In this document: piece by piece, positions 26,036 through 34,178 of the stretch
Layout: every line of letters begins with the position of its first letter
Position numbering within the stretch: position 1 is the first letter of the stretch
DNA from: Pseudoflavonifractor sp. An44
GTDB lineage: Bacteria; Bacillota; Clostridia; Oscillospirales; Oscillospiraceae
Assembly (NCBI RefSeq): GCF_002161675.1
Contig: NZ_NFIH01000021.1
Location: 1 to 45,401 of the forward strand
Direction of reading: 5' to 3'
Length of the DNA stretch: 45,401 nucleotides
Notes under the pieces: generated by a model
Seen by the model: the letters and a program-made list of their open reading frames with translations, nothing else
The model's database searches: none
Told to the model about the DNA's origin: nothing
Position numbers and translations under genes: made by a program

Positions 26036-26090
26036 GCATACCGGGGACCTCTTCCCAGCCGCTGAGACAAGTAGAAAGGATGAACAACGT

Positions 26091-27113
26091 ATGGTTATCG
26101 TGATGAAGCCCTCTGCCACACAAGATACCATCCAGGCTCTGGCCCACCAGCTGGAGACAGACCACCCGGAAGTGCGGGTGAGCATCACCAAGGGCGTGGG
26201 CTGCTCCATTCTGGGCCTGGTGGGAGACACCTCCCAAATTGACCAGGACAAACTCACCATCCACCAGGACGTGGACCGGGTGATGCGGGTCCAGGAGCCA
26301 TACAAGAAGGCCAACCGGAAGTTCCACCCCGAGGACAGCGCCGTGCGTATTGGCAACGCCGTCATCGGCGGCGGTGGATTCACCGTCATCGCCGGGCCCT
26401 GCTCGGTGGAGAGCCGGGAGCAGATCATTGACGTGGCCCAGTCGGTGAAGGCCTCCGGGGCCTCCCTGCTGCGGGGCGGCGCTTTCAAGCCCCGCACCTC
26501 CCCCTACGCCTTCCAGGGCATGGGCACCCCCGGCCTGGATTTGCTGCTGGAAGCCAAGGCAGAGACCGGGCTGCCCATCGTCACCGAGCTGATGAGCCCC
26601 AAATACTGCGAGCTCTTCGAGGAAAAGGTGGATTTAGTGCAGATTGGCGCCCGGAACATGCAGAACTTCGACCTTCTCAAAGAAGTGGGCAAGATGTCCA
26701 AGCCCATTTTGCTCAAGCGGGGCCTGGCCAACACCTACGAGGAGTGGATTATGTCGGCGGAGTACATCATGGCCGCCGGCAATGAAAACGTGATTTTGTG
26801 CGAGCGAGGGGTGCGTACCTTCGAGACCTTCACCCGTAACACCCTGGACCTGTCCGCCATCCCCGCCATCCGCCGCATGAGCCACCTTCCCATCGTGGTG
26901 GACCCCTCCCACGCCGCCGGGATGTACTGGATGGTGGAGCCCCTGGCCATGGCCGCCGCCGCTGTGGGCGCCGACGGTTTGATGATCGAGGTGCACAACA
27001 ACCCCGCCTGTGCCAAGTGCGACGGCCAGCAGTCCCTGACCCCCGAGAAGTTCCGCCGCCTCATGGACAAGGTGGTGCCCCTGGTGGAGCTGATGGGCAA
27101 AACCCTCACCTAA
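26091..27113 (+). CDS. aroF: 3-deoxy-7-phosphoheptulonate (DAHP) synthase, type I-beta
   Basis: The first shikimate enzyme, condensing phosphoenolpyruvate and erythrose 4-phosphate. It has 340 aa. Residues ~1-70 are a small ferredoxin-like regulatory domain, as in Thermotoga maritima DAHP synthase, where it mediates Tyr/Phe inhibition. The barrel carries AGPCSVESREQI, LLRGGAFKPRTSPYAFQG, QIGARNMQNF and VVDPSHAAG. ATG 26091 is 10 bp after AAAGGA; the frame extends upstream only into the attenuator. As first structural gene after the attenuator it would be controlled both by transcription and by feedback. Confidence 0.96.
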   Translation: MVIVMKPSATQDTIQALAHQLETDHPEVRVSITKGVGCSILGLVGDTSQIDQDKLTIHQDVDRVMRVQEPYKKANRKFHPEDSAVRIGNAVIGGGGFTVIAGPCSVESREQIIDVAQSVKASGASLLRGGAFKPRTSPYAFQGMGTPGLDLLLEAKAETGLPIVTELMSPKYCELFEEKVDLVQIGARNMQNFDLLKEVGKMSKPILLKRGLANTYEEWIMSAEYIMAAGNENVILCERGVRTFETFTRNTLDLSAIPAIRRMSHLPIVVDPSHAAGMYWMVEPLAMAAAAVGADGLMIEVHNNPACAKCDGQQSLTPEKFRRLMDKVVPLVELMGKTLT

Positions 27114-27139
27114 CATACAACGAGAGAGGAGTATGAACT

Positions 27140-27472
27140 ATGGCCATGCTAGAGCGCACCCTCACAGGAAACTTTGACCAAGTCCTCCGCACCCTGGACC
27201 AAGCCATCTTAAACGGCAGCATGTCCGCCTCCTACGAGGACGGCACGGTGTACACTATGGGCGACGTCCGCTGCGCCGTGCGTATGTACGAGCGGTACAG
27301 CTACACCGGCGGCAACCGGGTGGCCCTGTGTATGACCCTCACGGGACAGGGCGACCAGCTGCGCCTGACCGCCATCACCGCCGGCGGCAGTCAGGCCATG
27401 TTCTTCAAGCTCAACACCTGGGGCGAGGAGGCCTTTTTGGACACTTTGGCCCAGGCCATCGACAAACTCTGA
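27140..27472 (+). CDS. DUF6054-like small protein in the aromatic operon
   Basis: 110 aa, alpha/beta, with FDQVLRTLDQAIL near the start, CAVRMYERYSYTGGNRVALCMTL in the middle and GGSQAMFFKLNTWGEEAFLDTL at the end. The last block resembles the DUF6054 family as I remember it; function is unknown. GAGAGGAG is 8 bp before ATG 27140. It sits 26 bp after aroF and 15 bp before aroB, so it is within the operon and may serve the pathway or be a passenger. Confidence 0.7.
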   Translation: MAMLERTLTGNFDQVLRTLDQAILNGSMSASYEDGTVYTMGDVRCAVRMYERYSYTGGNRVALCMTLTGQGDQLRLTAITAGGSQAMFFKLNTWGEEAFLDTLAQAIDKL

Positions 27473-27487
27473 GAGGAGATATCCCCC

Positions 27488-28549
27488 ATGCGAACCCTCA
27501 CAGTCCCCCTCCCCGGACGGGAGTATGACATTCTCATAAGGCCCGGCCTGCTCCCCCAGGCCGGGGGCTACATCTGCTCGGTGGTCCCCCAGGCCCGGAA
27601 AGTGGCCCTGGTCACCGACTCCCACGTGGCCCCGCTGTACGGCGAGACGGTGGCCCACAGCCTGGCCCGGGCCGGGTTCCAGGTGGAGACCTTTGTGGTC
27701 CCCGCCGGGGAGCAGAGCAAGTGCTCCAAGCAGCTGGCCCGGCTGTGGAGCAGCTTCGCCCAGTTCGGCCTCACCCGCACCGACTGCGTGGTGGCCCTGG
27801 GGGGCGGCGTGGTGGGGGACCTGGCGGGCTTTGCCGCCGCCACCATCCTGCGGGGGGTGGCCCTCATCCAGATTCCCACCACCCTCCTGGCCCAGGTGGA
27901 CTCCTCGGTGGGGGGCAAGGTGGCCATCGACCTGCCCGAGGGGAAAAACCTGGCGGGGACCTTCTACCAGCCCCGGCTGGTGCTCATGGACCCGGAGGTG
28001 CTGGGCACCCTCCCCCACGAGACCTTTGCCGACGGCATGGCGGAGGTCATCAAGTACGGCTGCATCGCCGACCAGGGCTTTTTGGAGTTTCTGAGCCAGA
28101 ACCCCTCCCGCTCCGCCATCATGGCCAACATGGAACAGGTGCTGTACACCTGCTGCCGCATCAAGGCGGAGGTGGTGGCAGAGGACGAGCTGGACACCGG
28201 GCGGCGGATGATTCTCAACTTCGGCCACACCCTGGGCCACGCCTACGAGCTGGCGGGCCACTACACCACCCACACCCACGGCCAGGCCGTGGCCGCCGGG
28301 ATGGTTCGGGCCGCCCAACTGGGCACCGCCCTGGGTCTCACCCCCGCCCACCTGGCCCCGGACATCGCCCAACTGGTGGAGGCCTTCGGCCTGCCCACCG
28401 CCATTCCCTGTTCCCAGGCGGACTACGCCGCCGCCATCGGCCTGGACAAGAAGGGGGCGGGCTCCTCCCTCTCCCTCATCCTCCTGGACCGACCCGGCCA
28501 CGCCCTGGCCTACCCCATTTTGAAACAGCAGCTGCTGGAGATGCTGTAA
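27488..28549 (+). CDS. aroB: 3-dehydroquinate synthase
   Basis: Converts DAHP to 3-dehydroquinate using NAD+ and a divalent metal. 353 aa, normal length. The NAD-binding stretch is DCVVALGGGVVGDLAGFAAAT, followed by PTTLLAQVDSSVGGKVAID and KNLAGTFYQP; metal ligands lie in MAEVIKYG and NFGHTLGHAYE, and H..H in HTHGQAVAAGM. GAGAGGAG precedes the ATG at short spacing. Confidence 0.97.
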   Translation: MRTLTVPLPGREYDILIRPGLLPQAGGYICSVVPQARKVALVTDSHVAPLYGETVAHSLARAGFQVETFVVPAGEQSKCSKQLARLWSSFAQFGLTRTDCVVALGGGVVGDLAGFAAATILRGVALIQIPTTLLAQVDSSVGGKVAIDLPEGKNLAGTFYQPRLVLMDPEVLGTLPHETFADGMAEVIKYGCIADQGFLEFLSQNPSRSAIMANMEQVLYTCCRIKAEVVAEDELDTGRRMILNFGHTLGHAYELAGHYTTHTHGQAVAAGMVRAAQLGTALGLTPAHLAPDIAQLVEAFGLPTAIPCSQADYAAAIGLDKKGAGSSLSLILLDRPGHALAYPILKQQLLEML

Positions 28550-28561
28550 CGAGGTATTGCT

Positions 28562-29788
28562 ATGAACGTCACCATCACCCCCACCAAGCTTCACGGCCCC
28601 GTCACGCCTCCTCCCTCCAAAAGCCAGGCTCACCGGCTCATCATCGCCGCCGCCCTGGCCTCTGGGGAGAGCGTGCTCACCCACGTGGCCCCATCCCAGG
28701 ACATTCTGGCCACCATCCGGTGTATGGAGGCCCTGGGTGCCTCCTTCACCTGGTCCGGGTCCACCCTGACGGTGCAGGGCCTCACCATGAACCGCCCCAC
28801 CCCTTCCCTTCCCCGCCTGGACTGCGGGGAGTCCGGCTCCACCCTCCGCTTTCTCATCCCCATCGCCCTGGCGGTGGCGGGCGGGGGCGTGTTCACCGGA
28901 CAGGGGCGGCTGATGGAGCGGCCCCAAAAGCCCTACTTTGATCTCTTCGAGGCCAAAGGCATCTCCTACGCCCTGGAAGACGGGGTGCTCACGGTCCAGG
29001 GCCAGCTCCCCCCCGGGGACTACCCCCTGCCGGGCAACGTGTCCAGCCAGTTCGTCACCGGGCTGCTGTACGCCCTGCCCCTGGTGGAGGGCACCTCCAC
29101 CATCACCCTCACCTCCCCCCTGGAGTCGGAGGACTACGTGGCCATGACCCGGCAGGCCCTCCACCAGGCGGGCATTACGTTGGACGGATACACCGTCCCC
29201 GGTTCCCAGCACTACTCCCCCATTCAGGGCAGCGTGGAGGCGGACTGGTCCCAGGCGGGCTTTTTCTACGCCGGGCTGGGGCTGGGCAATGACCTGGACA
29301 TCCAGGGTCTGGACCCCCACTCCCCCCAGGGAGACCGGCGCATTGTCTCCTTCTATGAGCAGCTCACCGGGGCGGGACACACCGTCACTTTGGACGTGAG
29401 CCAGTGCCCCGACCTGGTGCCCCCCCTGGCGGCCCTGGCCGCTGGTATGGAGGGGAAAACCACCCACATTGTGGGGGCGGCCCGGCTGCGCATCAAGGAG
29501 AGCGACCGACTGGCCACCACCTCCCAGGTCCTCAACGAACTGGGTGCCCAGGTGGAGGAGCTCTCCCAGGGGCTCACCATCCGGGGTATAGCCCAATTCG
29601 CCGGGGGCGTCACCGTCCCCTGCCACAACGACCACCGCATCGCCATGATGGCTGCCATGGCCGCCACCCGGTGTGAGGCTCCCGTCACCCTCACAGGTGC
29701 TCAGTGTGTGGCCAAATCCTTCCCCGACTTCTGGGAGGTCTATGAGAAGCTGGGTGGAACCATTGTAAAAAGCGAGGAAATCCTATGA
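28562..29788 (+). CDS. aroA: 5-enolpyruvylshikimate-3-phosphate synthase
   Basis: Adds enolpyruvate to shikimate 3-phosphate. 408 aa, slightly short for the family. Substrate-binding segments are PPSKSQAHRLIIAAALASG at the N-terminus, LDCGESGSTLRFLIPIA, and RLRIKESDRLATTSQVLNELGA near the C-terminus; HNDHRIAMMAAM is the conserved late motif. GESGSTLR replaces the more common GNAGTxxR, as in other clostridial enzymes. Its end overlaps aroC by 4 bp (ATGA). Confidence 0.96.
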   Translation: MNVTITPTKLHGPVTPPPSKSQAHRLIIAAALASGESVLTHVAPSQDILATIRCMEALGASFTWSGSTLTVQGLTMNRPTPSLPRLDCGESGSTLRFLIPIALAVAGGGVFTGQGRLMERPQKPYFDLFEAKGISYALEDGVLTVQGQLPPGDYPLPGNVSSQFVTGLLYALPLVEGTSTITLTSPLESEDYVAMTRQALHQAGITLDGYTVPGSQHYSPIQGSVEADWSQAGFFYAGLGLGNDLDIQGLDPHSPQGDRRIVSFYEQLTGAGHTVTLDVSQCPDLVPPLAALAAGMEGKTTHIVGAARLRIKESDRLATTSQVLNELGAQVEELSQGLTIRGIAQFAGGVTVPCHNDHRIAMMAAMAATRCEAPVTLTGAQCVAKSFPDFWEVYEKLGGTIVKSEEIL

Positions 29789-30831
29789 ACTATACCATTT
29801 TCGGCGAATCCCACGGCCCCGCCATTGGCGTCACCCTGACAGGGGTGCCCGCCGGGCTGGAGCTGGACTGGGCCGCCATTGAGAAAGACATGGCCCGCCG
29901 GGCCCCCGGCAAGTCCCCCCTGGCCACCGCCCGCAAGGAGGCCGACCAGGTCCAGGTGCTCTCCGGGGTATTTGAGGGAAAGACCACCGGGTCCCCCCTG
30001 TGCGCCATGATTGCCAACACCGACACCCGCTCGGCGGATTACAGCAAAACCCGTGACCTGGCCCGGCCCGGCCACGCCGACTACCCCGCCCACGTCCGCT
30101 ACCAGGGCTTCAACGACTACCGGGGCGGCGGCCACTTCTCCGGGCGGCTCACCGCGCCCCTGGTATTTGCCGGGGCCATCGCCAAGCAGATTCTGGCCCA
30201 GCGTGGTATCACCGTGGGGGCCCACATCAGCTCCATCTACGGGGTCAACGACGAGGCCCTGGAGGACTGGGATACCCTGAAAGGGGTGGCGGACAAGGAC
30301 TTCCCGGTGCTCAACGACGAGAAGGGCCAGGAGATGCAGGAGGCCATTTTGGAGGCCAAGGAGGACCAGGACTCCGTGGGCGGCTCCATTGAGTGCGGGG
30401 TGTTCGGACTCCCCGCCGGATACGGCTCCCCTGACTTCGGGGAGAACGCCGAGGGCATCTTCTCCCAGTACCTGTTCGCCGTCCCGGCGGTGAAGGCGGT
30501 GGCCTTCGGCGCTGGCACCGCCTTCTCCCTCATGCGGGGCTCCGAGGCCAACGACCCCCTGTACGTGGACGAACATGGAAACGTCGGGGCGGAGCAGAAC
30601 TGCGCCGGGGGCATCAACGGCGGCATCACCAACGGCATGCCCCTGGTGTTCGAGGTGACCATGCGCCCCACCCCCTCCATCGCCCGCACCCAATTTACCA
30701 TTGATATGAACCGCATGGAACATGCGGAGCTGGAGCTCCAGGGGCGGCACGACCCCTGTGTGGTCCCCCGGGCGGTCCCCGTCATTGAGGCCGCCGCAGC
30801 CCTGGCCGCCTGCCAGCTGCTGGGAATCTGA
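29785..30831 (+). CDS. aroC: Chorismate synthase
   Basis: Makes chorismate from EPSP with reduced FMN. 348 aa. Signatures: GESHGPAIGVTLTGVPAG at the start, RPGHADYPAHVRYQGFNDYRGGGHFSGR, and the late NGGITNGMPLVFEVTMRPTPSI. Translation is coupled to aroA through ATGA. The stop is 21 bp before an ATTCTTCATT-type repeat, which splits the operon between aroC and pheA. Confidence 0.97.
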   Translation: MNYTIFGESHGPAIGVTLTGVPAGLELDWAAIEKDMARRAPGKSPLATARKEADQVQVLSGVFEGKTTGSPLCAMIANTDTRSADYSKTRDLARPGHADYPAHVRYQGFNDYRGGGHFSGRLTAPLVFAGAIAKQILAQRGITVGAHISSIYGVNDEALEDWDTLKGVADKDFPVLNDEKGQEMQEAILEAKEDQDSVGGSIECGVFGLPAGYGSPDFGENAEGIFSQYLFAVPAVKAVAFGAGTAFSLMRGSEANDPLYVDEHGNVGAEQNCAGGINGGITNGMPLVFEVTMRPTPSIARTQFTIDMNRMEHAELELQGRHDPCVVPRAVPVIEAAAALAACQLLGI

Positions 30832-30852
30832 TTTCCGGCCGTTCAGGCCGGA

Positions 30853-30911
30853 AAAACGAAGAATTAAGAATGAATCATGAAGAATTGTGGTGTGCCGCAT
30901 AGCGGCACGGA
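30853..30911. repeat. ATTCTTCATT-family interspersed repeat, copy B (inverted)
   Basis: Reverse orientation of the family: tandem GAAGAAT/AGAATGAAT, then ATGAAGAATTGTGGTGTGCCGC-AT-AGCGGCACGG (split here across the hairpin). It lies between aroC and pheA, where transcription must read through it. Confidence 0.8.
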
Positions 30912-30932
30912 GTTTCATTGGAGGCCATTCCC

Positions 30933-32096
30933 ATGGATGAATTGCAGCAGTATAGAGAGGAAATCGACCGCATTGACCGACAGATGGTAGAGCTGTTCCG
31001 CCAGCGCATGGCGGTGACCGGACAGGTGGGCCAGTACAAGCTGGAGCGAGGCATCCCGGTGCTGGACGCTCAGAGAGAGCGCCAGGTGCTCCAGGACAAG
31101 GCCCGTCTGGTGGACGGAAACCTGCGCCCCGGCGTCACCACCCTCTTTCAGACCATGATGTCCATCTCCCGCCGCCAACAGCGGGACCTGACCCGGGAAC
31201 GGGCGGATAACCCCGGCGTTCCCCGGTTTGTCCAGGCCCTGTCCCAGATACGGGAGCCCATCCAGAACCCCCGGGTGGTGTTCCAGGGCGAGCCTGGGGC
31301 GTACAGTGAGCAGGCCTGTGTCAACTTCTTCGGCGAAGGGGTCCAGGCCACCGGGCTGCCCCAATTTGAGGACACCTTTCTGGCCCTGAAAGAGGGCCGG
31401 GCGGACTATGCGGTGCTCCCCATTGAAAATAGCTCCACGGGCGCCATCCGCCAAATCTACGATCTGCTGTCGGAATACGATTTCTTCCTGATGGGGGAAA
31501 CCACAGTGAAGGTGGACCACTGCCTCATGGCCCTGCCCGGGGCCACCCTGGACACCATCACCCAGGTGTACTCCCACGAACAGGGCCTGCTGCAAAGCGC
31601 CAAATTTCTAAGCCAACACCCCAACTGGCGGCCCATGACCCAGTCGGACACCGCCGGGTCGGCCAAGATGGTGGCCGAGAGCGGCGACCTGACAAAAGCC
31701 GCCCTGTGCTCGGCCCGGGCCGCCCAGATCTACGGGCTGAACATCCTGGTCTGTCCCACCAACGACAACCCCCACAACACCACCCGCTTTGTGGTGGTCT
31801 CTCCCCAGGTGGAGCTGCGGGAGGGCGCTGACAAGATCAGCACCGTCTTTCTCCTCCCCCATGAGGCGGGCTCCCTCCACGAGATTCTCACCATCTTCGC
31901 CGTCCACGGCCTGAACATGGTGAAGCTGGAATCCCGCCCCCTGCCCCAGCACAGCTGGGAGTACATGTTCTTCTTGGAGTTCACCGGGAACCTGAACACC
32001 CCGGAGATCGCCGATGTGCTCCATGAGCTGTCCCAGACCACCGGAGACTTCCGGGTACTTGGCAACTTCGTGTCGAATTTGGAGGAAGAAGCATGA
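30933..32096 (+). CDS. pheA: Bifunctional chorismate mutase / prephenate dehydratase
   Basis: P-protein, 387 aa, turning chorismate into phenylpyruvate. The AroQ-type chorismate mutase covers residues ~1-85 (YREEIDRIDRQMVELFRQRM). Prephenate dehydratase covers ~108-290, with GEPGAYSEQA, LPIENSSTGAI and catalytic NTTRF. A C-terminal ACT domain (~300-380) has KLESRPL, the Phe-binding ESRP motif, so feedback inhibition by Phe is expected. ATG 30933 is 8 bp after GGAGG; the upstream in-frame TTG at 30918 lies before the ribosome-binding site. It overlaps the next gene by 4 bp. Confidence 0.97.
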   Translation: MDELQQYREEIDRIDRQMVELFRQRMAVTGQVGQYKLERGIPVLDAQRERQVLQDKARLVDGNLRPGVTTLFQTMMSISRRQQRDLTRERADNPGVPRFVQALSQIREPIQNPRVVFQGEPGAYSEQACVNFFGEGVQATGLPQFEDTFLALKEGRADYAVLPIENSSTGAIRQIYDLLSEYDFFLMGETTVKVDHCLMALPGATLDTITQVYSHEQGLLQSAKFLSQHPNWRPMTQSDTAGSAKMVAESGDLTKAALCSARAAQIYGLNILVCPTNDNPHNTTRFVVVSPQVELREGADKISTVFLLPHEAGSLHEILTIFAVHGLNMVKLESRPLPQHSWEYMFFLEFTGNLNTPEIADVLHELSQTTGDFRVLGNFVSNLEEEA

Positions 32097-33031
32097 AGAA
32101 TATTATCCTCATTGGTATGATGGGCTGTGGAAAAACCACCGCCGGACATATGTTGGCCCAGCAGCTGGGCCGCCCCTTCGTGGACTGCGACGAGCTGATG
32201 GAGGGGACCACCGGGCGCACCATCTCCCAGATCTTCGCCCAGGACGGCGAGCGGGGCTTCCGCTCCCTGGAAAGCCAGGTGCTGGAGCAGCTGAGCAGCC
32301 AGGAGGGTTTGGTCATCGCCACCGGCGGCGGGGCGGTGCTGTCCCGGAAAAATGTGACCTCCCTGCGCCGCAACGGCATTCTGGTGTTCCTGGACCGCCC
32401 CATCGACGAGATCTGCGCCAGCCTGGACACCGAGGGCCGCCCCCTGGCCCAGGAGGGACACCACGCCTTTGTGGAGCGCCACCACCACCGTCTGCCCCTG
32501 TACCTGTCCGCCGCCGACGTGATCATCCAGGACTTTTCCACACCGGAGGCCACCGTTGCGGAAATTCTGGAGAAGATCTCCGAGGTGGGCAAGAAGTTTC
32601 TCATCATCAACGGCCCCAACCTGAACCTGTTGGGCAAGGGGGATGTGGAGCTGTACGGCCGGGAAAACCACGAAAATTACGCCTCTCTGTGCACCATGAT
32701 CGAGGAGTACGCCAAGGTACATAACTCCACCGCCACCTGCTATCAGTCCAACCACGAGGGGGACATTGTGGACCAGATTCAGGCCGCCGACGGCATCTAT
32801 GACGCCATCATCATCAATCCCGGCGCCTACGCCCACTACTCCTACGCCATTCTCGATGCCCTGCTGGCGGTGAACACCCCCGCCTTCGAGGTGCTCATCG
32901 GCAACATCCACGCCCGGGAGCCCTTCCGCTCGGTGTCCGTCACCGCCTCGGGGTGTGTGGGCCAAATCTACGGCCTGGGCCTCCAGGGCTACCTGCGGGC
33001 CATGGACTTCTTCCTCAAAGGGGGACAATAA
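32093..33031 (+). CDS. aroKQ: Fused shikimate kinase - type II 3-dehydroquinate dehydratase
   Basis: One 312-aa chain carries two non-consecutive shikimate steps. Residues 1-165 are shikimate kinase: Walker A GMMGCGKTT (8-16), DCDE with D31 and D33, R57, GGG (78-80) and lid R116. Residues 167-312 are type II dehydroquinase: INGPNLNLLG (172-181), catalytic-type Y188, YQSNHEGD, NPGAYAHYSYA and NIHAREPFR. There is no stop or internal start between them. Oddly, the loop normally reading G-T-R-E-P before that Tyr is GKGDV here, so the conserved catalytic Arg is absent, with only K182 nearby. No other dehydroquinase is in the window. Confidence 0.93.
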   Translation: MKNIILIGMMGCGKTTAGHMLAQQLGRPFVDCDELMEGTTGRTISQIFAQDGERGFRSLESQVLEQLSSQEGLVIATGGGAVLSRKNVTSLRRNGILVFLDRPIDEICASLDTEGRPLAQEGHHAFVERHHHRLPLYLSAADVIIQDFSTPEATVAEILEKISEVGKKFLIINGPNLNLLGKGDVELYGRENHENYASLCTMIEEYAKVHNSTATCYQSNHEGDIVDQIQAADGIYDAIIINPGAYAHYSYAILDALLAVNTPAFEVLIGNIHAREPFRSVSVTASGCVGQIYGLGLQGYLRAMDFFLKGGQ

Positions 33032-33033
33032 CC

Positions 33034-33864
33034 ATGCTGCAAGTCATCGGTGATCCCATCTCCCACTCCAAATCCCCCATCATCCAGACCACCATGCTGG
33101 ACTACCTGGGGCTGGACATTCCCTACACCCCCCACCTGGTGAAAAAGGGGGAGGTGGCCCAGTACCTGGCCCAGGCTGAGGTCCAGGGCATCACCGGCTT
33201 CAACGCCACCATGCCCCACAAGGAGGACCTGGTGCCCCTGATGGACCAGTTGGGGGAGGAAGTGGAGCTATACGGGGCGGTGAACACCGTCTGCCGCCGG
33301 GACGGAACGTGGATTGGCCACAACACCGACGGGGACGGCTGTCTGGAGTCCCTGGTGCACATGGGCATGTGGCCCGCCCGGCAGGTGGTACTGCTGGGGG
33401 CGGGGGGCGCTGCCCGGGCGGTGGCCCTGCGCCTGGCCCAGACCAAGGCCGAGCGCATCTGGGTGTGCAACCGCACCCTGCCCAAGGCCCACCAGCTGTG
33501 CCAGCTGGACGCCTCCGGCACCCTCATCCCCGTGGGCTTCGACCCCAGCACCCTCTCCCAGGTGTGCTCCCAGTCCCAGCTGGTCATCAACTGCACCAAC
33601 CTGGGCATGGACGACTGCCCCCACCAGTTTGAGGACTTCTCCTTCCTGGATGCTCTTCCCCGTGACGCCGGGGTGATGGACCTCATCTACTACCCCGCCT
33701 GCACCGAATTGCTGCGTCAGGCCCAGACCCGGGGTCTCAAGACCTGCAACGGCCTGCCCATGCTCATCTATCAGGCCATTTTCGCCCTGGAATACTTCCT
33801 GGACCGGCCTCTGCCCCGGTATGAGCTGGCCCAAGTGGTATTTGCCAAGCTGGGCCTGGTATAG
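33034..33864 (+). CDS. aroE: Shikimate dehydrogenase
   Basis: NADPH-dependent reduction of 3-dehydroshikimate. 276 aa from ATG 33034, with AAAGGGGGA 8 bp upstream. Signatures: GDPISHSKSP at residues 6-15, NATMPHKEDL with the catalytic Lys, NTDGDG with the catalytic Asp, and the nucleotide-binding GAGGAARAV. It is the last gene of the operon. I see no convincing terminator in the 40 bp after the stop. Confidence 0.96.
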   Translation: MLQVIGDPISHSKSPIIQTTMLDYLGLDIPYTPHLVKKGEVAQYLAQAEVQGITGFNATMPHKEDLVPLMDQLGEEVELYGAVNTVCRRDGTWIGHNTDGDGCLESLVHMGMWPARQVVLLGAGGAARAVALRLAQTKAERIWVCNRTLPKAHQLCQLDASGTLIPVGFDPSTLSQVCSQSQLVINCTNLGMDDCPHQFEDFSFLDALPRDAGVMDLIYYPACTELLRQAQTRGLKTCNGLPMLIYQAIFALEYFLDRPLPRYELAQVVFAKLGLV

Positions 33865-33904
33865 ACAGAATGGACAATATAATTCATACAGTTTCATGAG
33901 ATAT

Positions 33905-33979
33905 AACAATCCTTCTTTTGTTTACTTTTTCCATATCCAGTGGTATACTGGTAGCAAGTGAACAACAAGAAGGATTGTT
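33905..33979 (+). promoter_or_regulatory. GH84 gene promoter flanked by 13-bp inverted repeats
   Basis: Promoter: TTTACT (33921-33926), 17 bp, TATACT (33944-33949) with TGG before it. AACAATCCTTCTT (33905-33917) and AAGAAGGATTGTT (33967-33979) are perfect inverted repeats, one just upstream of the -35 and one in the early leader. They could be paired operators. Confidence 0.7.
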
Positions 33980-33993
33980 ACCGTATGGGCAAA

Positions 33994-34059
33994 ACCAGAT
34001 GAACCGAAAGGGGGCGTATCTCTGTGATATGGGCCCCTTTGGTGTCGTCTGGTCTTTTT
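33994..34059 (+). terminator. Attenuator-like hairpin in the GH84 leader
   Basis: Outer stem ACCAGATGA/TCGTCTGGT (33994-34002 with 34045-34053) encloses ACC(G)AAAGGGG/CCCCTTTGGT, then CTTTTTC follows. It lies inside the 220-nt leader of the 34179 gene, so if real it would terminate before the gene. A second hairpin, CCGTGGG/CCCACGG, is at about 34074-34092. Confidence 0.5.
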
Positions 34060-34178
34060 CGTCGGTACCTCTACCGTGGGAGTTCCCCACGGCGTCCATC
34101 TTGTCCCATCAGGAGGTGATACATCCCCCAAATTGTCCCGTACATCTTCACTTAAGGAGAATAGGAGGAACATCAACC

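Noticed and set aside
25822-26090. T-box riboswitch ahead of aroF
   Set aside because: A long leader with a terminator fits, but I find no T-box consensus (the AGGGUGGNACCGCG block). The leader peptide with Phe/Tyr codons explains the region better.
33956-34178. Cyclic-di-GMP or other known riboswitch in the GH84 leader
   Set aside because: A GGGCAAAACC stretch recalls the c-di-GMP-I class, but the other conserved parts and junction are absent. I can support only a hairpin with a T-run.
33918-34178. N-terminal extension of the GH84 frame
   Set aside because: The extension precedes the promoter -10 and the leader hairpin, while ATG 34179 has AGGAGG at 10 bp and begins a proper signal peptide.
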